A stretch of DNA of 64,000 nucleotides from Acetatifactor muris (GTDB lineage Bacteria; Bacillota; Clostridia; Lachnospirales; Lachnospiraceae). Shown piece after piece: positions 34,998 through 44,656 of the stretch. How positions within the stretch are numbered: position 1 is the stretch's first letter; each line of letters begins with the position of its first letter. A model generated the notes under the pieces. It was not told where the DNA came from. It ran no database searches and worked only from the letters and a program-made list of their open reading frames with translations. The position numbers and the translations under genes are program-made. The stretch covers positions 62,001 to 126,000 of the forward strand of contig NZ_JANJZD010000015.1 of NCBI RefSeq assembly GCF_024623325.1, written 5' to 3'.

Positions 34998-37900
34998 TCA
35001 TTGCCCGCAGAAATCAAACAGACTCAGCTGATTGGACTCCGGCAGCGCCCCCAGCAGGTTCAGTGAGCTCATCAGGTCCACCATGGTCTTCGACACTTTC
35101 GTCCGCTCTCTGAAATCATCCTTTGACAGGAACGGCCCGTCCTTCACCGCTTCCACAATGGCATCGGCCGCCTTGTCGCCGAGACCTTCTATACTGTTCA
35201 GAGAAGGCATGAGCTTATCTCCCACAATCTGAAACGAACGGGACTGTGCGGTAAAAATGTCAATGGGCATAAATTCAAAGCCTCTGGCATACATCTCCTG
35301 CACAATCCTCATATCGCTGTAGGCTCCCTCCTCTCTGTTAGACAGCGGCTGGGCCCCCGGCTCCTTGTCCGCCGCAGCCTCCATACGCCGCCTGTACTCC
35401 GCCATGTTTGCCTCCAGTCTGGCCTGTCCCTGGCACATGAGTTCATAGGAGAAGGCCTTCGCACGAATGCTGAAATAAGCGCCGTAATAAGCCAGCGGAT
35501 AATTGATTTTGCAGTAGCCGATCCTCCAGGCCATCATAACATAGGCCGCCGCGTGAGCCTTTGGGAACATGTACTCAATCTTTTCACAAGATCTGATATA
35601 CCAGTCCGGCACATTGTGGGCTACCATATCCTCCTTCCATTCTTTCCACTGCGCTGCCGGAGTCTTTCCCTTTGCCACCATGCCCTTCCGCACGGCCTCC
35701 ATAATCTTGAAGGACTTCTCCGGTTCCATTCCCTTATTAATCAGATAGGTCATGATATCATCCCGGGTACACACGCAGGTGGAAATCGTCGCCGTGCCGT
35801 CCCTTATCAGATCCTGTGCGTTTCCCACCCACACATTGGTGCCATGGGAAAGCCCGGAGATCCGTACAAGATCCGAGAAAGATTCCGGTTTGGCTTCGAT
35901 TACCATGTTCATGGCAAAGTCTGTACCGAATTCCGGGATACCCAGACACCCCAGCTTCGTCCCGCCGATCTGCTCCGGTGTAATCCCCAACGCCTGCGTG
36001 TTCTGAAAAAGGCTCATAACGTCCGAGCTGTCCAGGGGAATGGTCAGCGGGTCTCTGCCCGTCATATCCTGGAGCATTCGAATCATGGTGGGATCATCGT
36101 GTCCCAGAATATCCAGCTTCAGCAGGTTATGGTCAATTGAATGATAATCAAAATGCGTGGTGACGATATCTGTCGTCATATCGTTGGCAGGATGCTGCAC
36201 CGGTGTAAAAGAATTGATATCCTGTCCGATGGGAAGCACCACAATTCCCCCGGGGTGCTGTCCCGTGCTCCTGCGCACCCCCGCCACCCCCATCGCAAGA
36301 CGCTCAATCTCACTCTTCCGCTTATGCTTTTCTCTCTCCTCAAAATAATTCTTCACATAGCCGAACGCCGTCTTATCCGCCAGTGTGGCAATGGTTCCGG
36401 CCCGGTAAGTCTGCCCTGCGCCGAAGATTACCTCCGTGTATTTATGGGCCTTGGACTGATATTCTCCGGAAAAGTTCAGATCGATATCCGGTTCCTTGTC
36501 CCCTTTGAATCCCAGAAACGTCTCAAAGGGAATATCAAATCCATCCTTATGCAGCGGTTCCCCGCAGACCGGACAGTTCCTGTCCGGCATATCCACTCCC
36601 GCCTTTCCGGCGTACGCTTTTACATCCTCCTCCTCGAAATCCACATAATGACATTTGCTGCAGTAATAATGAGGGCTTAACGGATTGATCTCCGTAATTC
36701 CGGCCATGGTGGCCACAAAAGAACTGCCCACACTTCCCCGGGAACCCACCAGATAACCGTCCTCCACCGACTTCCACACCAGCTTCTGCGCAATGATGTA
36801 CATTACGGCAAACCCGTTGGTTATAATGGAATGCAGCTCTTTCTCCAGACGGGCTTCCACAATCTGCGGCAAATCCGGGCCATAAATTTCATGGGCCCTG
36901 TCATAACAGATCTTCGTCAGCTTCTTATCGCTGTCCTCAATGACCGGAGCACATTTGTCCGGACGCACCGGATCTATGGACTCAATCATGTCCGCAATCA
37001 TATTTGTGTTCTTTACCACAATCTCATAGGCCTTATCACTCCCGAGATATGAGAACTCGTCCAGCATCTCATTTGTGGTATGGAGAAACAGCGGCGCCTG
37101 ATCGTCGGCGTCCTCAAATCCTCTTCCCGCCATAATAATGCGGCGGTAAACCTCATCCTCCGGATCCAGGAAATGGACATCACAGGTGCCCACCACAGGT
37201 TTATGAAACTGCTCCCCCAGCTTCACAATACGCCGGTTAATATTCTGAATATCCTCCATGGACTCCACACTCCGGATCCGGTCGGATGCAATCATGAACT
37301 TATTGTTGCCGGAAGGCTGAATTTCCAGATAATCATAGAAATTCACAATACGGGCTATCTGCATTTCGCTCTGCTCGTCCAGCAGCGCGCGATACAGCTC
37401 TCCCGCTTCGCAGGCACTGCCCAGGATGAGGCCGTCCCGGTATTTCATCACCAGACTTTTGGGAATCCTGGGATGTCTGTTATTGTAGTAAGTCAAATGA
37501 GACTCTGTCACCAGTCTGTACAGATTGATACGCCCAAGATCATTCTTCGCCAGGATAATGGCATGGTAGGTAGGGAGCCTCTTCACCAGCTCCACACTGG
37601 CAGCTCCCAGCTCATTCAGCTCTGCCAGTGTGTGAATCTGCCTCTCCTCCAGCATCTGAACCAGCTTCAGGAAAATCCACGCCGTACATTCCGCATCGTC
37701 CACGGCGCGGTGATGATTCTCCAGAGAAATATTCAGCGTCTTCGCCACGGCATCCAGGGTGTGCTTTGCCTGGTCAGGAAGCAGTACCCTGGCAATTCCC
37801 ACTGTATCCACATAGGTACATTCCGCACCGCTGCCGGCCCCTGTTCTTCCGGTGAGTCCGGAAAGCGACAGCCCCAGCCTCCTGGCATTCTCCATGATAA

Positions 37901-39839
37901 AGCTCATGTCGAATCCTGCATTATGAGCCACGGGCACACAACCCCGGCAGAATTCCAGAAACTGCGGCAGCACCTCCTCAATCAGCGGCGCATCTGCCAC
38001 CATATCATCACGAATACTCGTGAGCTTCTCTATCTCAAAAGGAATAGGCACCTGAGGATTGACAAAGGAGGAAAAACGGTCAGTCACCTTTCCGCCGCTT
38101 ACCTTCACTGCTCCGATTTCTATTATGCGATTATTCACAGGAGAAAAGCCTGTGGTTTCAATATCGAATACCACAAAGTCATCCCCCAGGTTCTGTCCTC
38201 TGTCTCCGGTGACGATCTCCTTCAAATCATCCACCAGATAAGCTTCCACACCATAAATAATTTTGAAGAAATTCTGTCGGTCCGGCGTCTCTCCCTTTTC
38301 CTTACACCTTTCCTTCTCTGCCTTCCATAAGTCCTGCCATACATGGAAAGCATCCGTAAATCCCTGTACCACGCCATGGTCCGTGATGGCAATCGCAGCA
38401 TGTCCCCATTTGTAAGCCCGCTTTACAATATCCTTTGCCTCGGACACACCGTCAAAATCACTCATCTTGGTGTGGCAGTGCAGCTCCACACGTTTATGCA
38501 GCGCCGTGTCCAGCCTGGTTGTGGTAAAATCTGAAATCTTTTTAATCCCTGTAAGAGAACCTATGGTCAGCTCATGATCAAACTTGTCCAGCGTGGCCAC
38601 ACCTTTTATCTTTACAAAGGCGCCGGCCTTCAGGCTGCCCGTCAGTTCCTTCACAAACTCATTTTTGGTGAAAAGCTTTACTGTCATGGTATCCGTGAAG
38701 TCCGTCACATCAAACATGACGATAGTTCTCTCATTTCTGATCTGGCGGCTGTCTGTCTTCAGCACCTTCCCTCGAATCGTCACCTCTCCCATCTCACCGA
38801 TAATGTCCTCAATGGGGATGGCCTCCTCTTCAAAGTCACGGCCGTAAATGACATCCGCATTGTCAGACTGCTTCAGGGTACGGCCATAATCACCGTTTCT
38901 GCGGAATTCACCTCGTCTGAACTCTCCCTTTTTCCGGGCGCCGTCCTGCGCCGCTTCGTCGGCTCTGCCGTTCACACCGCCGGCATTTCCGCCTGCCTGC
39001 CCTGCGCCGAAGCCTGACCGGGACTTCTGTGCTGCTCCGGCAGCGTTCTGCCCGGCCCGGGACACATCGTTTCCGCCGGCTGCCATACCGACTTTTCCGC
39101 CCGCCCCGCTGCCTGCACCGCCGTTTCGCGAAAGCGCTCCGCCGGGGCTGTTTCCGCCTGCCTGACCGCCTTCTGCCCGGCCATCCTGATTTCCTTCTGC
39201 CTGCAGCGCCCCGGTGCCCTCTGAGACAGCGTCTCCATAACCGCCTCCCGTCTTCGCCCGGCGGCAGATTTCGCTTACCCGCATCTGGATTTTCAGCTCG
39301 TTCTCCTCCGCAAATCTGCCGGGACGCCCCTCTCTGTAATCCACCGTCACATGCGCGGTCAGACCGCACCGCTCCACCAGAATCTTCTCCAGCACACGGA
39401 CCAGATCTTCCTCTTTTGTTCTGTTCAGCACAGTGTCTTCTATGGTAAGCCGCATCTCTCCCGTCTCAGGATAAGCGATGTCCGCTGTGCGGAAAGCATT
39501 GTATTCCACATGTGAGTACTCCAGCAGCTCGGCCAGAATACTCTCCCGATACACCTCCATCAGGTTCTCCGGCGTATACTGAGAGGAAAGCTCAAAACGT
39601 TCAAAAATCCTGACCTTCAGCATTGCATGCGGAAAAAGCTGCCCCTTTATCTCCTTTTCCGCCGCCCAGATATCCTCCTTCAGAAGCAGTCGGGTGCTGT
39701 ATAAATAGACCGAAATCCGGTCCTTCTGCTTTGTGGCAGAAACCCTTTCGACTTCGGTCTGTTCCAGTTTATCATATAGTTTTCCCTTAATCTCCAGTGT
39801 GGGAAATACCTCAAAAAAAGGCTTTGATTTTGTCATCAT
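34998..39839 (-). CDS. polC: Replicative DNA polymerase III alpha subunit, PolC type
   Basis: A 1613-residue PolC, longer than the usual 1430-1470. Domains in order: N-terminal domain (1-180), a Gly/Ala/Arg-rich insert (about 195-320), OB fold (about 345-430, EVTIRGKVLKTDSRQIRNER), PHP domain (RVELHCHTKMSDFDG), a proofreading DEDDh exonuclease (FVVFDIETTGFSPVNNRIIE) inside it, and the polymerase palm/fingers. The zinc-binding C(x2)C...CPVCG is visible before the palm. It shares the ATGA overlap with ispG. The extra length is due to the insert. Confidence 0.97.
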   Translation of the reverse strand: MMTKSKPFFEVFPTLEIKGKLYDKLEQTEVERVSATKQKDRISVYLYSTRLLLKEDIWAAEKEIKGQLFPHAMLKVRIFERFELSSQYTPENLMEVYRESILAELLEYSHVEYNAFRTADIAYPETGEMRLTIEDTVLNRTKEEDLVRVLEKILVERCGLTAHVTVDYREGRPGRFAEENELKIQMRVSEICRRAKTGGGYGDAVSEGTGALQAEGNQDGRAEGGQAGGNSPGGALSRNGGAGSGAGGKVGMAAGGNDVSRAGQNAAGAAQKSRSGFGAGQAGGNAGGVNGRADEAAQDGARKKGEFRRGEFRRNGDYGRTLKQSDNADVIYGRDFEEEAIPIEDIIGEMGEVTIRGKVLKTDSRQIRNERTIVMFDVTDFTDTMTVKLFTKNEFVKELTGSLKAGAFVKIKGVATLDKFDHELTIGSLTGIKKISDFTTTRLDTALHKRVELHCHTKMSDFDGVSEAKDIVKRAYKWGHAAIAITDHGVVQGFTDAFHVWQDLWKAEKERCKEKGETPDRQNFFKIIYGVEAYLVDDLKEIVTGDRGQNLGDDFVVFDIETTGFSPVNNRIIEIGAVKVSGGKVTDRFSSFVNPQVPIPFEIEKLTSIRDDMVADAPLIEEVLPQFLEFCRGCVPVAHNAGFDMSFIMENARRLGLSLSGLTGRTGAGSGAECTYVDTVGIARVLLPDQAKHTLDAVAKTLNISLENHHRAVDDAECTAWIFLKLVQMLEERQIHTLAELNELGAASVELVKRLPTYHAIILAKNDLGRINLYRLVTESHLTYYNNRHPRIPKSLVMKYRDGLILGSACEAGELYRALLDEQSEMQIARIVNFYDYLEIQPSGNNKFMIASDRIRSVESMEDIQNINRRIVKLGEQFHKPVVGTCDVHFLDPEDEVYRRIIMAGRGFEDADDQAPLFLHTTNEMLDEFSYLGSDKAYEIVVKNTNMIADMIESIDPVRPDKCAPVIEDSDKKLTKICYDRAHEIYGPDLPQIVEARLEKELHSIITNGFAVMYIIAQKLVWKSVEDGYLVGSRGSVGSSFVATMAGITEINPLSPHYYCSKCHYVDFEEEDVKAYAGKAGVDMPDRNCPVCGEPLHKDGFDIPFETFLGFKGDKEPDIDLNFSGEYQSKAHKYTEVIFGAGQTYRAGTIATLADKTAFGYVKNYFEEREKHKRKSEIERLAMGVAGVRRSTGQHPGGIVVLPIGQDINSFTPVQHPANDMTTDIVTTHFDYHSIDHNLLKLDILGHDDPTMIRMLQDMTGRDPLTIPLDSSDVMSLFQNTQALGITPEQIGGTKLGCLGIPEFGTDFAMNMVIEAKPESFSDLVRISGLSHGTNVWVGNAQDLIRDGTATISTCVCTRDDIMTYLINKGMEPEKSFKIMEAVRKGMVAKGKTPAAQWKEWKEDMVAHNVPDWYIRSCEKIEYMFPKAHAAAYVMMAWRIGYCKINYPLAYYGAYFSIRAKAFSYELMCQGQARLEANMAEYRRRMEAAADKEPGAQPLSNREEGAYSDMRIVQEMYARGFEFMPIDIFTAQSRSFQIVGDKLMPSLNSIEGLGDKAADAIVEAVKDGPFLSKDDFRERTKVSKTMVDLMSSLNLLGALPESNQLSLFDFCGQ

Positions 39840-40888
39840 TTCCAGTTATCCAGCTCTTCCTTTAATGCCTCCAGCAGTTGTTCCTCCGGCACCTTCCGGA
39901 GAATTTCTCCCTTTTTGAACAAAAGTCCCTCGCCCAGTCCCCCGGCAATCCCCAGATCTGCTTCCCTGGCCTCGCCGGGTCCGTTTACTGCACAGCCCAT
40001 CACTGCCACCTTAATATCCAGCGGATAGTCCTCCACAAGCTTCTCCACCTTCCACGCGAGACCGATAAGATCGATTCGCGTCCTTCCGCAGGTGGGACAG
40101 GACACCACTTCAATTCCGCCCTTTCGCAGTCCCAGCGTGCGCAGAATCAGCTTTGCCGATTTAATCTCCTCCACCGGGTCTCCCGTCAGCGACACACGCA
40201 CGGTATCCCCGATTCCTCCATTCAGAATCAGTCCCAGTCCAATGGCAGATTTGATATTGCCGCTGCACACTGTGCCTGCCTCCGTAATGCCCACATGAAG
40301 GGGATAATTCGTCCTGGCCGCCAGCAATTCATGTGCCTTCACGCTCATCATCACATCGGAAGACTTAATGCTGATAACCAGATTGTCAAAATCCATTTCT
40401 TCCAGCATATGTACTTTATCCAGAGCGCTTTCCACAATTCCTTCCGCAGTCACACCCCCGTATTTTTCCACCAGATTTCGCTCCAGCGAACCGCTGTTCA
40501 CACCGACGCGAATAGGAATCTTCCGCTCTCTGGCCACGTCCGCCACAGCCCGCACCTTGTCTGCACTTCCTATATTGCCGGGATTAATGCGAATCTTGTC
40601 CGCGCCGTTTTCCATGGCCGCAACAGCCATCTTATAGTCAAAGTGAATATCCGCCACCAGAGGTATGTGAATCTGCTTTTTGATTTCTCCAAGGGCCAGG
40701 GCTGCCTCCCTGTCCGGCACCGTACAGCGGACGATCTCGCATCCCGCCCGCTCCAGATCCAGTATCTGAGCCACCGTAGCCTGCACGTCCTGGGTCCTGG
40801 TGTTGGTCATGGACTGAATCAGAATGGGGTTGCCTCCGCCGATTTCCCTGTCTCCTATTCTTACTGTCTTTGTGTGTTCTCTGTGCAT
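39836..40888 (-). CDS. ispG: 4-hydroxy-3-methylbut-2-enyl diphosphate synthase IspG
   Basis: A 350-residue IspG (GcpE). It catalyses the reductive ring opening of MEcPP to HMBPP in the MEP isoprenoid pathway, using a [4Fe-4S] cluster. The cluster ligands are in SCPTCGRTRID and the later VMGCAVNGPGE. The N-terminal TIM barrel contains PILIQSMTNTRTQDV. The start follows GGAGGAATTCT. The stop overlaps the polC start. Confidence 0.97.
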   Translation of the reverse strand: MHREHTKTVRIGDREIGGGNPILIQSMTNTRTQDVQATVAQILDLERAGCEIVRCTVPDREAALALGEIKKQIHIPLVADIHFDYKMAVAAMENGADKIRINPGNIGSADKVRAVADVARERKIPIRVGVNSGSLERNLVEKYGGVTAEGIVESALDKVHMLEEMDFDNLVISIKSSDVMMSVKAHELLAARTNYPLHVGITEAGTVCSGNIKSAIGLGLILNGGIGDTVRVSLTGDPVEEIKSAKLILRTLGLRKGGIEVVSCPTCGRTRIDLIGLAWKVEKLVEDYPLDIKVAVMGCAVNGPGEAREADLGIAGGLGEGLLFKKGEILRKVPEEQLLEALKEELDNWK

Positions 40889-40920
40889 AGAATTCCTCCC
40901 TGAAGCGCTTTGGTATCTTC

Positions 40921-41100
40921 TCAGTCCAGCGCCACAATTTCCCTATAAAATTCCGTGTAATCTGTACTCTTCTCCTTTGTAAACTGAATCGCCGCCCGGG
41001 GATGCTGGTTCAGCAGCCCTGTCATCAGATACTGCAGGTCATAGCCCCACACCACACCCTCATTCTTCAGCTGATTCATGTAGGTGTCCACAAACTTTAT
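40921..41100 (-). pseudogene. C-terminal remnant of an HMGL-like aldolase
   Basis: About 59 residues are open, including GVVWGYDLQYLMTGLLNQHP and a final DYTEFYREIVALD. This resembles the C-terminal end of HMGL-like aldolase-domain proteins. No matching catalytic barrel precedes it; the frame instead runs into the end of the 90-residue gene. An AGGAGGAA site follows that gene's stop but has no ATG/GTG/TTG at a workable distance in this frame. An internal deletion that fused the old ribosome site to the 3' end would explain this. Recognition is from memory, so it is moderate. Confidence 0.45.
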
Positions 41101-41116
41101 GGAACAGTTCCTCCTG

Positions 41117-41389
41117 CTACTTCTTCTCTCCATCCTCTTTCCACTCGCCAAGCCAGTTCCTCAGCGGATTGATTTCTCTGGCCTGCTTCAGTATATCCTG
41201 TCGGTTCACCCGCAGAAAATTCTCCAGCTTCCGAACCTCCTCCGCTGTAAATCCCCTTGATTTCTCAATCATTCCCTCCGGGAGAATGCCCTCCGCACAG
41301 TCTTCCCCCCGCAGGAAAGACACACGCACCATCTTCTTATCCCCCTTTGCAACTACACAGGAGACCAGCATCTTCACATCATCCATCAT
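41117..41389 (-). CDS. Hypothetical protein downstream of brkB
   Basis: A 90-residue soluble protein, start overlapping the brkB stop as ATGA with AAGGAGAA upstream. The C-terminal half is helical and charged (EEVRKLENFLRVNRQDILKQ). I do not recognise the family. It is translated together with brkB. Confidence 0.7.
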   Translation of the reverse strand: MMDDVKMLVSCVVAKGDKKMVRVSFLRGEDCAEGILPEGMIEKSRGFTAEEVRKLENFLRVNRQDILKQAREINPLRNWLGEWKEDGEKK

Positions 41390-42219
41390 TTCTCCTTCCG
41401 TACCGGCATTCCGTCTGACGATTCAAAATATCGATTCAGATAAGCACCGATCATGATAATATACATACAGAAATACATCCACAGAAGCACTATGATAATA
41501 ATGGACAGGCTGCCATAGATACCATAGGAATTGCCATAAGTCAGATAATAGGAAAATACCCAGGAAAAGATGCTCCACGCCACGGCCGAAAATACCGCCC
41601 CGGGTATCTGTTCCTTAAAGGCCAGCTTTTTATTGGGCACATAGGCATAGACAGCTGCGAACAGCACAGTCAACACCACCCATACCAGCAGAAATCTGAA
41701 ATTCATGGCAAAGGCCACCACCGTCTGCAGCTGCGGAAGCCGATGCAGCGCAAGCTTCACCAGCTGATCCCCGAATACCATAACGAAAAGGGAGAGAATC
41801 ACCCCCACCAGCATGACCAGGGTATAAAAGGATGCAATTATCCGAACCACGAAATAATTTCTCTTCTCCTCCACGCTGTTGACAGCATTCAGCCCGCGCA
41901 TCAGCGCCAGCACACCCTTCGCCGCCGACCAGACGGTGGCGATAATGGCTATGGACAGAATCCCGGCAGACTTATCATACACCTCTGAAATCAGACTTTC
42001 CGCCAGAGGGTCAATCTGATTCGGCAGCACATCCGTCACCAGCTCCACCAGATTCTCCTCCGTCAGCGGTGTATAGGGAATAATGGTGCATATCATGATC
42101 AGCATGGGCACCACGGACAGAAAAAAGAAAAAGGCAATGCTTGCCGCATATGTGCTGATGTTCTGCTTCTTCATCTTCTCGGAAAAATCTTTTATACTCA
42201 GGTATATTTCACGTACCAC
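41386..42219 (-). CDS. YihY/BrkB family membrane protein
   Basis: A protein of about 277 residues with six membrane helices. SIAFFFFLSVVPMLIMICTI near the start and SYGIYGSLSIIIIVLLWMYF near the end are typical of the YihY/BrkB family (formerly RNase BN). The function is not settled; envelope transport or integrity is likely. The start GTG at 42219 is eight bases after AGGAG; the GTG two codons upstream is too close to it. Confidence 0.88.
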   Translation of the reverse strand: MVREIYLSIKDFSEKMKKQNISTYAASIAFFFFLSVVPMLIMICTIIPYTPLTEENLVELVTDVLPNQIDPLAESLISEVYDKSAGILSIAIIATVWSAAKGVLALMRGLNAVNSVEEKRNYFVVRIIASFYTLVMLVGVILSLFVMVFGDQLVKLALHRLPQLQTVVAFAMNFRFLLVWVVLTVLFAAVYAYVPNKKLAFKEQIPGAVFSAVAWSIFSWVFSYYLTYGNSYGIYGSLSIIIIVLLWMYFCMYIIMIGAYLNRYFESSDGMPVRKEK

Positions 42220-42230
42220 TACCACAGCTC

Positions 42231-44225
42231 CTACTCGTATACATTTTTAATGGCACAATTTTCATAAAAAAACAGAAGAATTTCCCCGGCAGAGTACCCG
42301 CTTCCCGCCATCTGTCTGGCTCCGTTCTGACTCATTCCCACACCATGGCCAAATCCGCCGCCGGTCAAGGTATATCCTACCACACTTCCATCCTCTTTTC
42401 CAGTCGTTATGATAAAAAAACCGCTGGGCAGCAGGCTTGCGCTGGCTACTCTGCTGCCGTCCTGCCTCTCCACCTTCGTCTCACCGTCGTTGAGCACATA
42501 TCGGATATTATGTTCAGATATGACTTTCAGCTTTCCGGTATCCGTCTCGATTATCAGCTCATCTGCCACACCGCCGCTGCCCCGCTTCTCTATGTAAATA
42601 TCCGTGATATCTCCCAGCTCACTGATGGTTTCGCTGACGTAGGCTCCGTCCTTCCAGGTCAGTATCAGCTCATCATTGGCTGCATAGCGCTTCTGCAGCG
42701 TCTCCAGCATATGTTCTTTATCCAGTTCATCCACCTGATAGCTCCAGCGGTACCACCCTTCCTTCGCCTCAAAATCATTTTCATTTACTGTGGAAATGAA
42801 CGCCGCAAAATTCTCTTCTTCTCTGAGGCTCTCTCCCAGGCTGATCTCCCCCTGGTCGCCCTCCGCGGTCTCCCCCGCAGCTCCTCCCTGTGCCATGGCG
42901 GTCACCGCCTCCTCCATGGCAATTCGGTTCAGCGGCTTTGCCTGCAGATAGGTCAGCGTGGGCGCTGCCGTCGTCTTCCACACATTGGGGTCGCTTCCCA
43001 CGCCGCAGGAAGTAGAATAGTAATAGGTTCCTGCCAGGCCACCGCTTTCTGTATACAGCAGCTGTCCGTAAGTTTCCTTTACGGCTGTGGTAGTGCTCTC
43101 CTGCTCCAGAATGTTATTGTACACCTGATAGGAAGTACTGTCATCCACATGGGCTCCGTACTGTGGATATCCCGCATGTTCCATATGTCCGTAAGCATAG
43201 GTCCTGGCACAGATCGCCTGAGCCTTCAGCGCCTCAAAGGGATATTTCGCCGGCATCTCACTGGGGACCACACTGTACAGGTATTCCTCCAGCAGCACTT
43301 CATTGACCGCCACAATTCCCTCCTCCGTCTTCAGAAGCTCCATCTGTCCTCTGTACGCGGGCGTTCCCTGAGAGCGATTGCAGTTCTTCAGGATTATCTT
43401 CCCTGTCAGCACATCCGGGACAATCCTTATCCGATCCGTCTCAAAATAAGGGCTGTCAAAGGAAAAGGTCAGTTCCTCTCCCGCACCGTGATTCTCCTGC
43501 TTCAGATTGTCATAGGGACCATAAATCACCGTATAATCCACGTCACAGGTAAGTACGGGCGCGTCGTGAAAGCTGCCGCTGTAATCTGAAGCTTTAATCA
43601 GCACCCGGATATATTCCATGGCTTCCTCCTTCGCCATCAGGACGGCACAGATTTCTCCGTTTTCCATGCATAAATCCGTGAAATTATAGCCAAAACGTAC
43701 ATCCCGCGCCGTACACATTTCCAGGCTGTCAAAAAGTCTGTATCCTCTGTAGTCTGCTGCCAGCGGCAGTCTGCCATAGCCTTCCACTTCAATTCCCGTA
43801 TCATCCGCACTCAGAATCCTGCCGTTAATCTTATCGGTTTTGGCAATGACAGAAGTGACTCTGTCGTCTGTCAGCTCCACATCCGCCACCTGTTCCCGCA
43901 CAGACGAATCCGCGCGGCAGGGCTGCATCGGTCCATTGTCGCCCGCGGTCACTTCTCCCCAAAGATAGCGCTCGTTGTTCCCCTCCCGGAAAAGCGACAG
44001 CCCCTCTTCGTCCACCTCTGTAATCCATACGTTTGTCAGCTGCCTGACCACCGGAATATGAGGTTCCGGCTCCGGAATCTCCTCCTGCTCCTCTCCTCTG
44101 TGCACCAGCACAAGAATCAGCTTTCCCAGCAGCAAAATTATAATCAGCAGAAAACCCAGCACACAGATAAATGCCTTCATCTGCATTCTCTGAGACCTGT
44201 TCAGTCCCCATCTGTTATTCTCCAA
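42231..44225 (-). CDS. SpoIID/LytB domain protein
   Basis: A 664-residue protein with an N-terminal membrane helix (about residues 16-38). The SpoIID domain is in the middle to C-terminal half: EEYLYSVVPSEMPAKYPFEA, LKAQAICARTYAYG, and the final GGGFGHGVGMSQNGARQMA. SpoIID cleaves denuded glycan strands in sporulation; the longer N-terminal domain here (about 280 residues) suggests a relative acting in other wall remodelling. The start is TTG, with GGGAG seven bases upstream. Confidence 0.88.
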   Translation of the reverse strand: MENNRWGLNRSQRMQMKAFICVLGFLLIIILLLGKLILVLVHRGEEQEEIPEPEPHIPVVRQLTNVWITEVDEEGLSLFREGNNERYLWGEVTAGDNGPMQPCRADSSVREQVADVELTDDRVTSVIAKTDKINGRILSADDTGIEVEGYGRLPLAADYRGYRLFDSLEMCTARDVRFGYNFTDLCMENGEICAVLMAKEEAMEYIRVLIKASDYSGSFHDAPVLTCDVDYTVIYGPYDNLKQENHGAGEELTFSFDSPYFETDRIRIVPDVLTGKIILKNCNRSQGTPAYRGQMELLKTEEGIVAVNEVLLEEYLYSVVPSEMPAKYPFEALKAQAICARTYAYGHMEHAGYPQYGAHVDDSTSYQVYNNILEQESTTTAVKETYGQLLYTESGGLAGTYYYSTSCGVGSDPNVWKTTAAPTLTYLQAKPLNRIAMEEAVTAMAQGGAAGETAEGDQGEISLGESLREEENFAAFISTVNENDFEAKEGWYRWSYQVDELDKEHMLETLQKRYAANDELILTWKDGAYVSETISELGDITDIYIEKRGSGGVADELIIETDTGKLKVISEHNIRYVLNDGETKVERQDGSRVASASLLPSGFFIITTGKEDGSVVGYTLTGGGFGHGVGMSQNGARQMAGSGYSAGEILLFFYENCAIKNVYE

Positions 44226-44316
44226 ATTCTCTCTCCCTATCTGTCAATCCGCACTCGTCCACGCCACACTGCCCCAATGTTAATACAACATTCTTATCCG
44301 CCATGGGCATGTACAT

Positions 44317-44346
44317 AAAAGAGCAGCCCTGTCGGACTGCCCTCTT
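44317..44346 (-). terminator. Intrinsic terminator of the small RNA
   Basis: AGAGGGCAGTCC (44346-44335) pairs with GGGCTGCTCT (44330-44321) around GACA, with G-U pairs, followed by TTTT (minus strand). The short U-run and strong stem make termination likely before the SpoIID gene. Confidence 0.8.
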
Positions 44347-44546
44347 CTTCTGTATTTATCCCCAAAATGCCGCCTTCTGCCTTCTGACTCCTAGCAATGC
44401 TAGGTGGGTGACCGCAGCCAAAGCTTTTGCCTTCCCTTCCAATCCTCATAATGAGTGAGGGCTTGACAGCCACTGGGCAATGTAGGAATCCCGTTTAAAG
44501 TAATGTAGGTTCAAAAATAAACAAAAGTTATCAAACATTTCAGGGT
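44317..44546 (-). ncRNA. Free-standing structured small RNA, family uncertain
   Basis: A clear promoter (44581-44553) and an intrinsic terminator (44346-44317) bound a transcript of about 230 bases without a credible reading frame. It holds hairpins CCTAGC-ATT-GCTAGG and CCTCA/TGAGG, and CCTACATT occurs twice near the 5' end. ATTCCTA can pair with TTGGGGAT near the 3' end, closing the structure. Candidates are a raiA-motif RNA or 6S RNA; I cannot decide. It lies between the SpoIID and cohesin-like genes, with about 90 bases between its end and the SpoIID start. The remaining gap shows no gene. Confidence 0.7.
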
Positions 44547-44552
44547 ACTTTT

Positions 44553-44581
44553 ATTATAACGAAAAAGCTTTCATAATACAA
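44553..44581 (-). promoter_or_regulatory. Promoter of the small RNA
   Basis: TTGTAT (44581-44576) and TATAAT (44558-44553) are separated by 17 bases on the minus strand. It is about 75 bases after the cohesin-like gene's stop. Confidence 0.75.
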
Positions 44582-44656
44582 CTGTAAATTTTGCCATCTG
44601 TTAAAAAATTTGTTGATTTTTAATATCACAATTTTGTGAATATTGCTGTCCTGCTG

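Noticed and set aside
39029..39448. Plus-strand Arg/Pro-rich frame within polC
   Set aside because: Produced by GC-rich low-complexity DNA of the PolC insert; no support.
44380..44500. Cobalamin or c-di-GMP riboswitch on either strand near the small RNA
   Set aside because: GCCACTG occurs on the plus strand, but other conserved blocks are absent, and promoter and terminator point to a minus-strand transcript.
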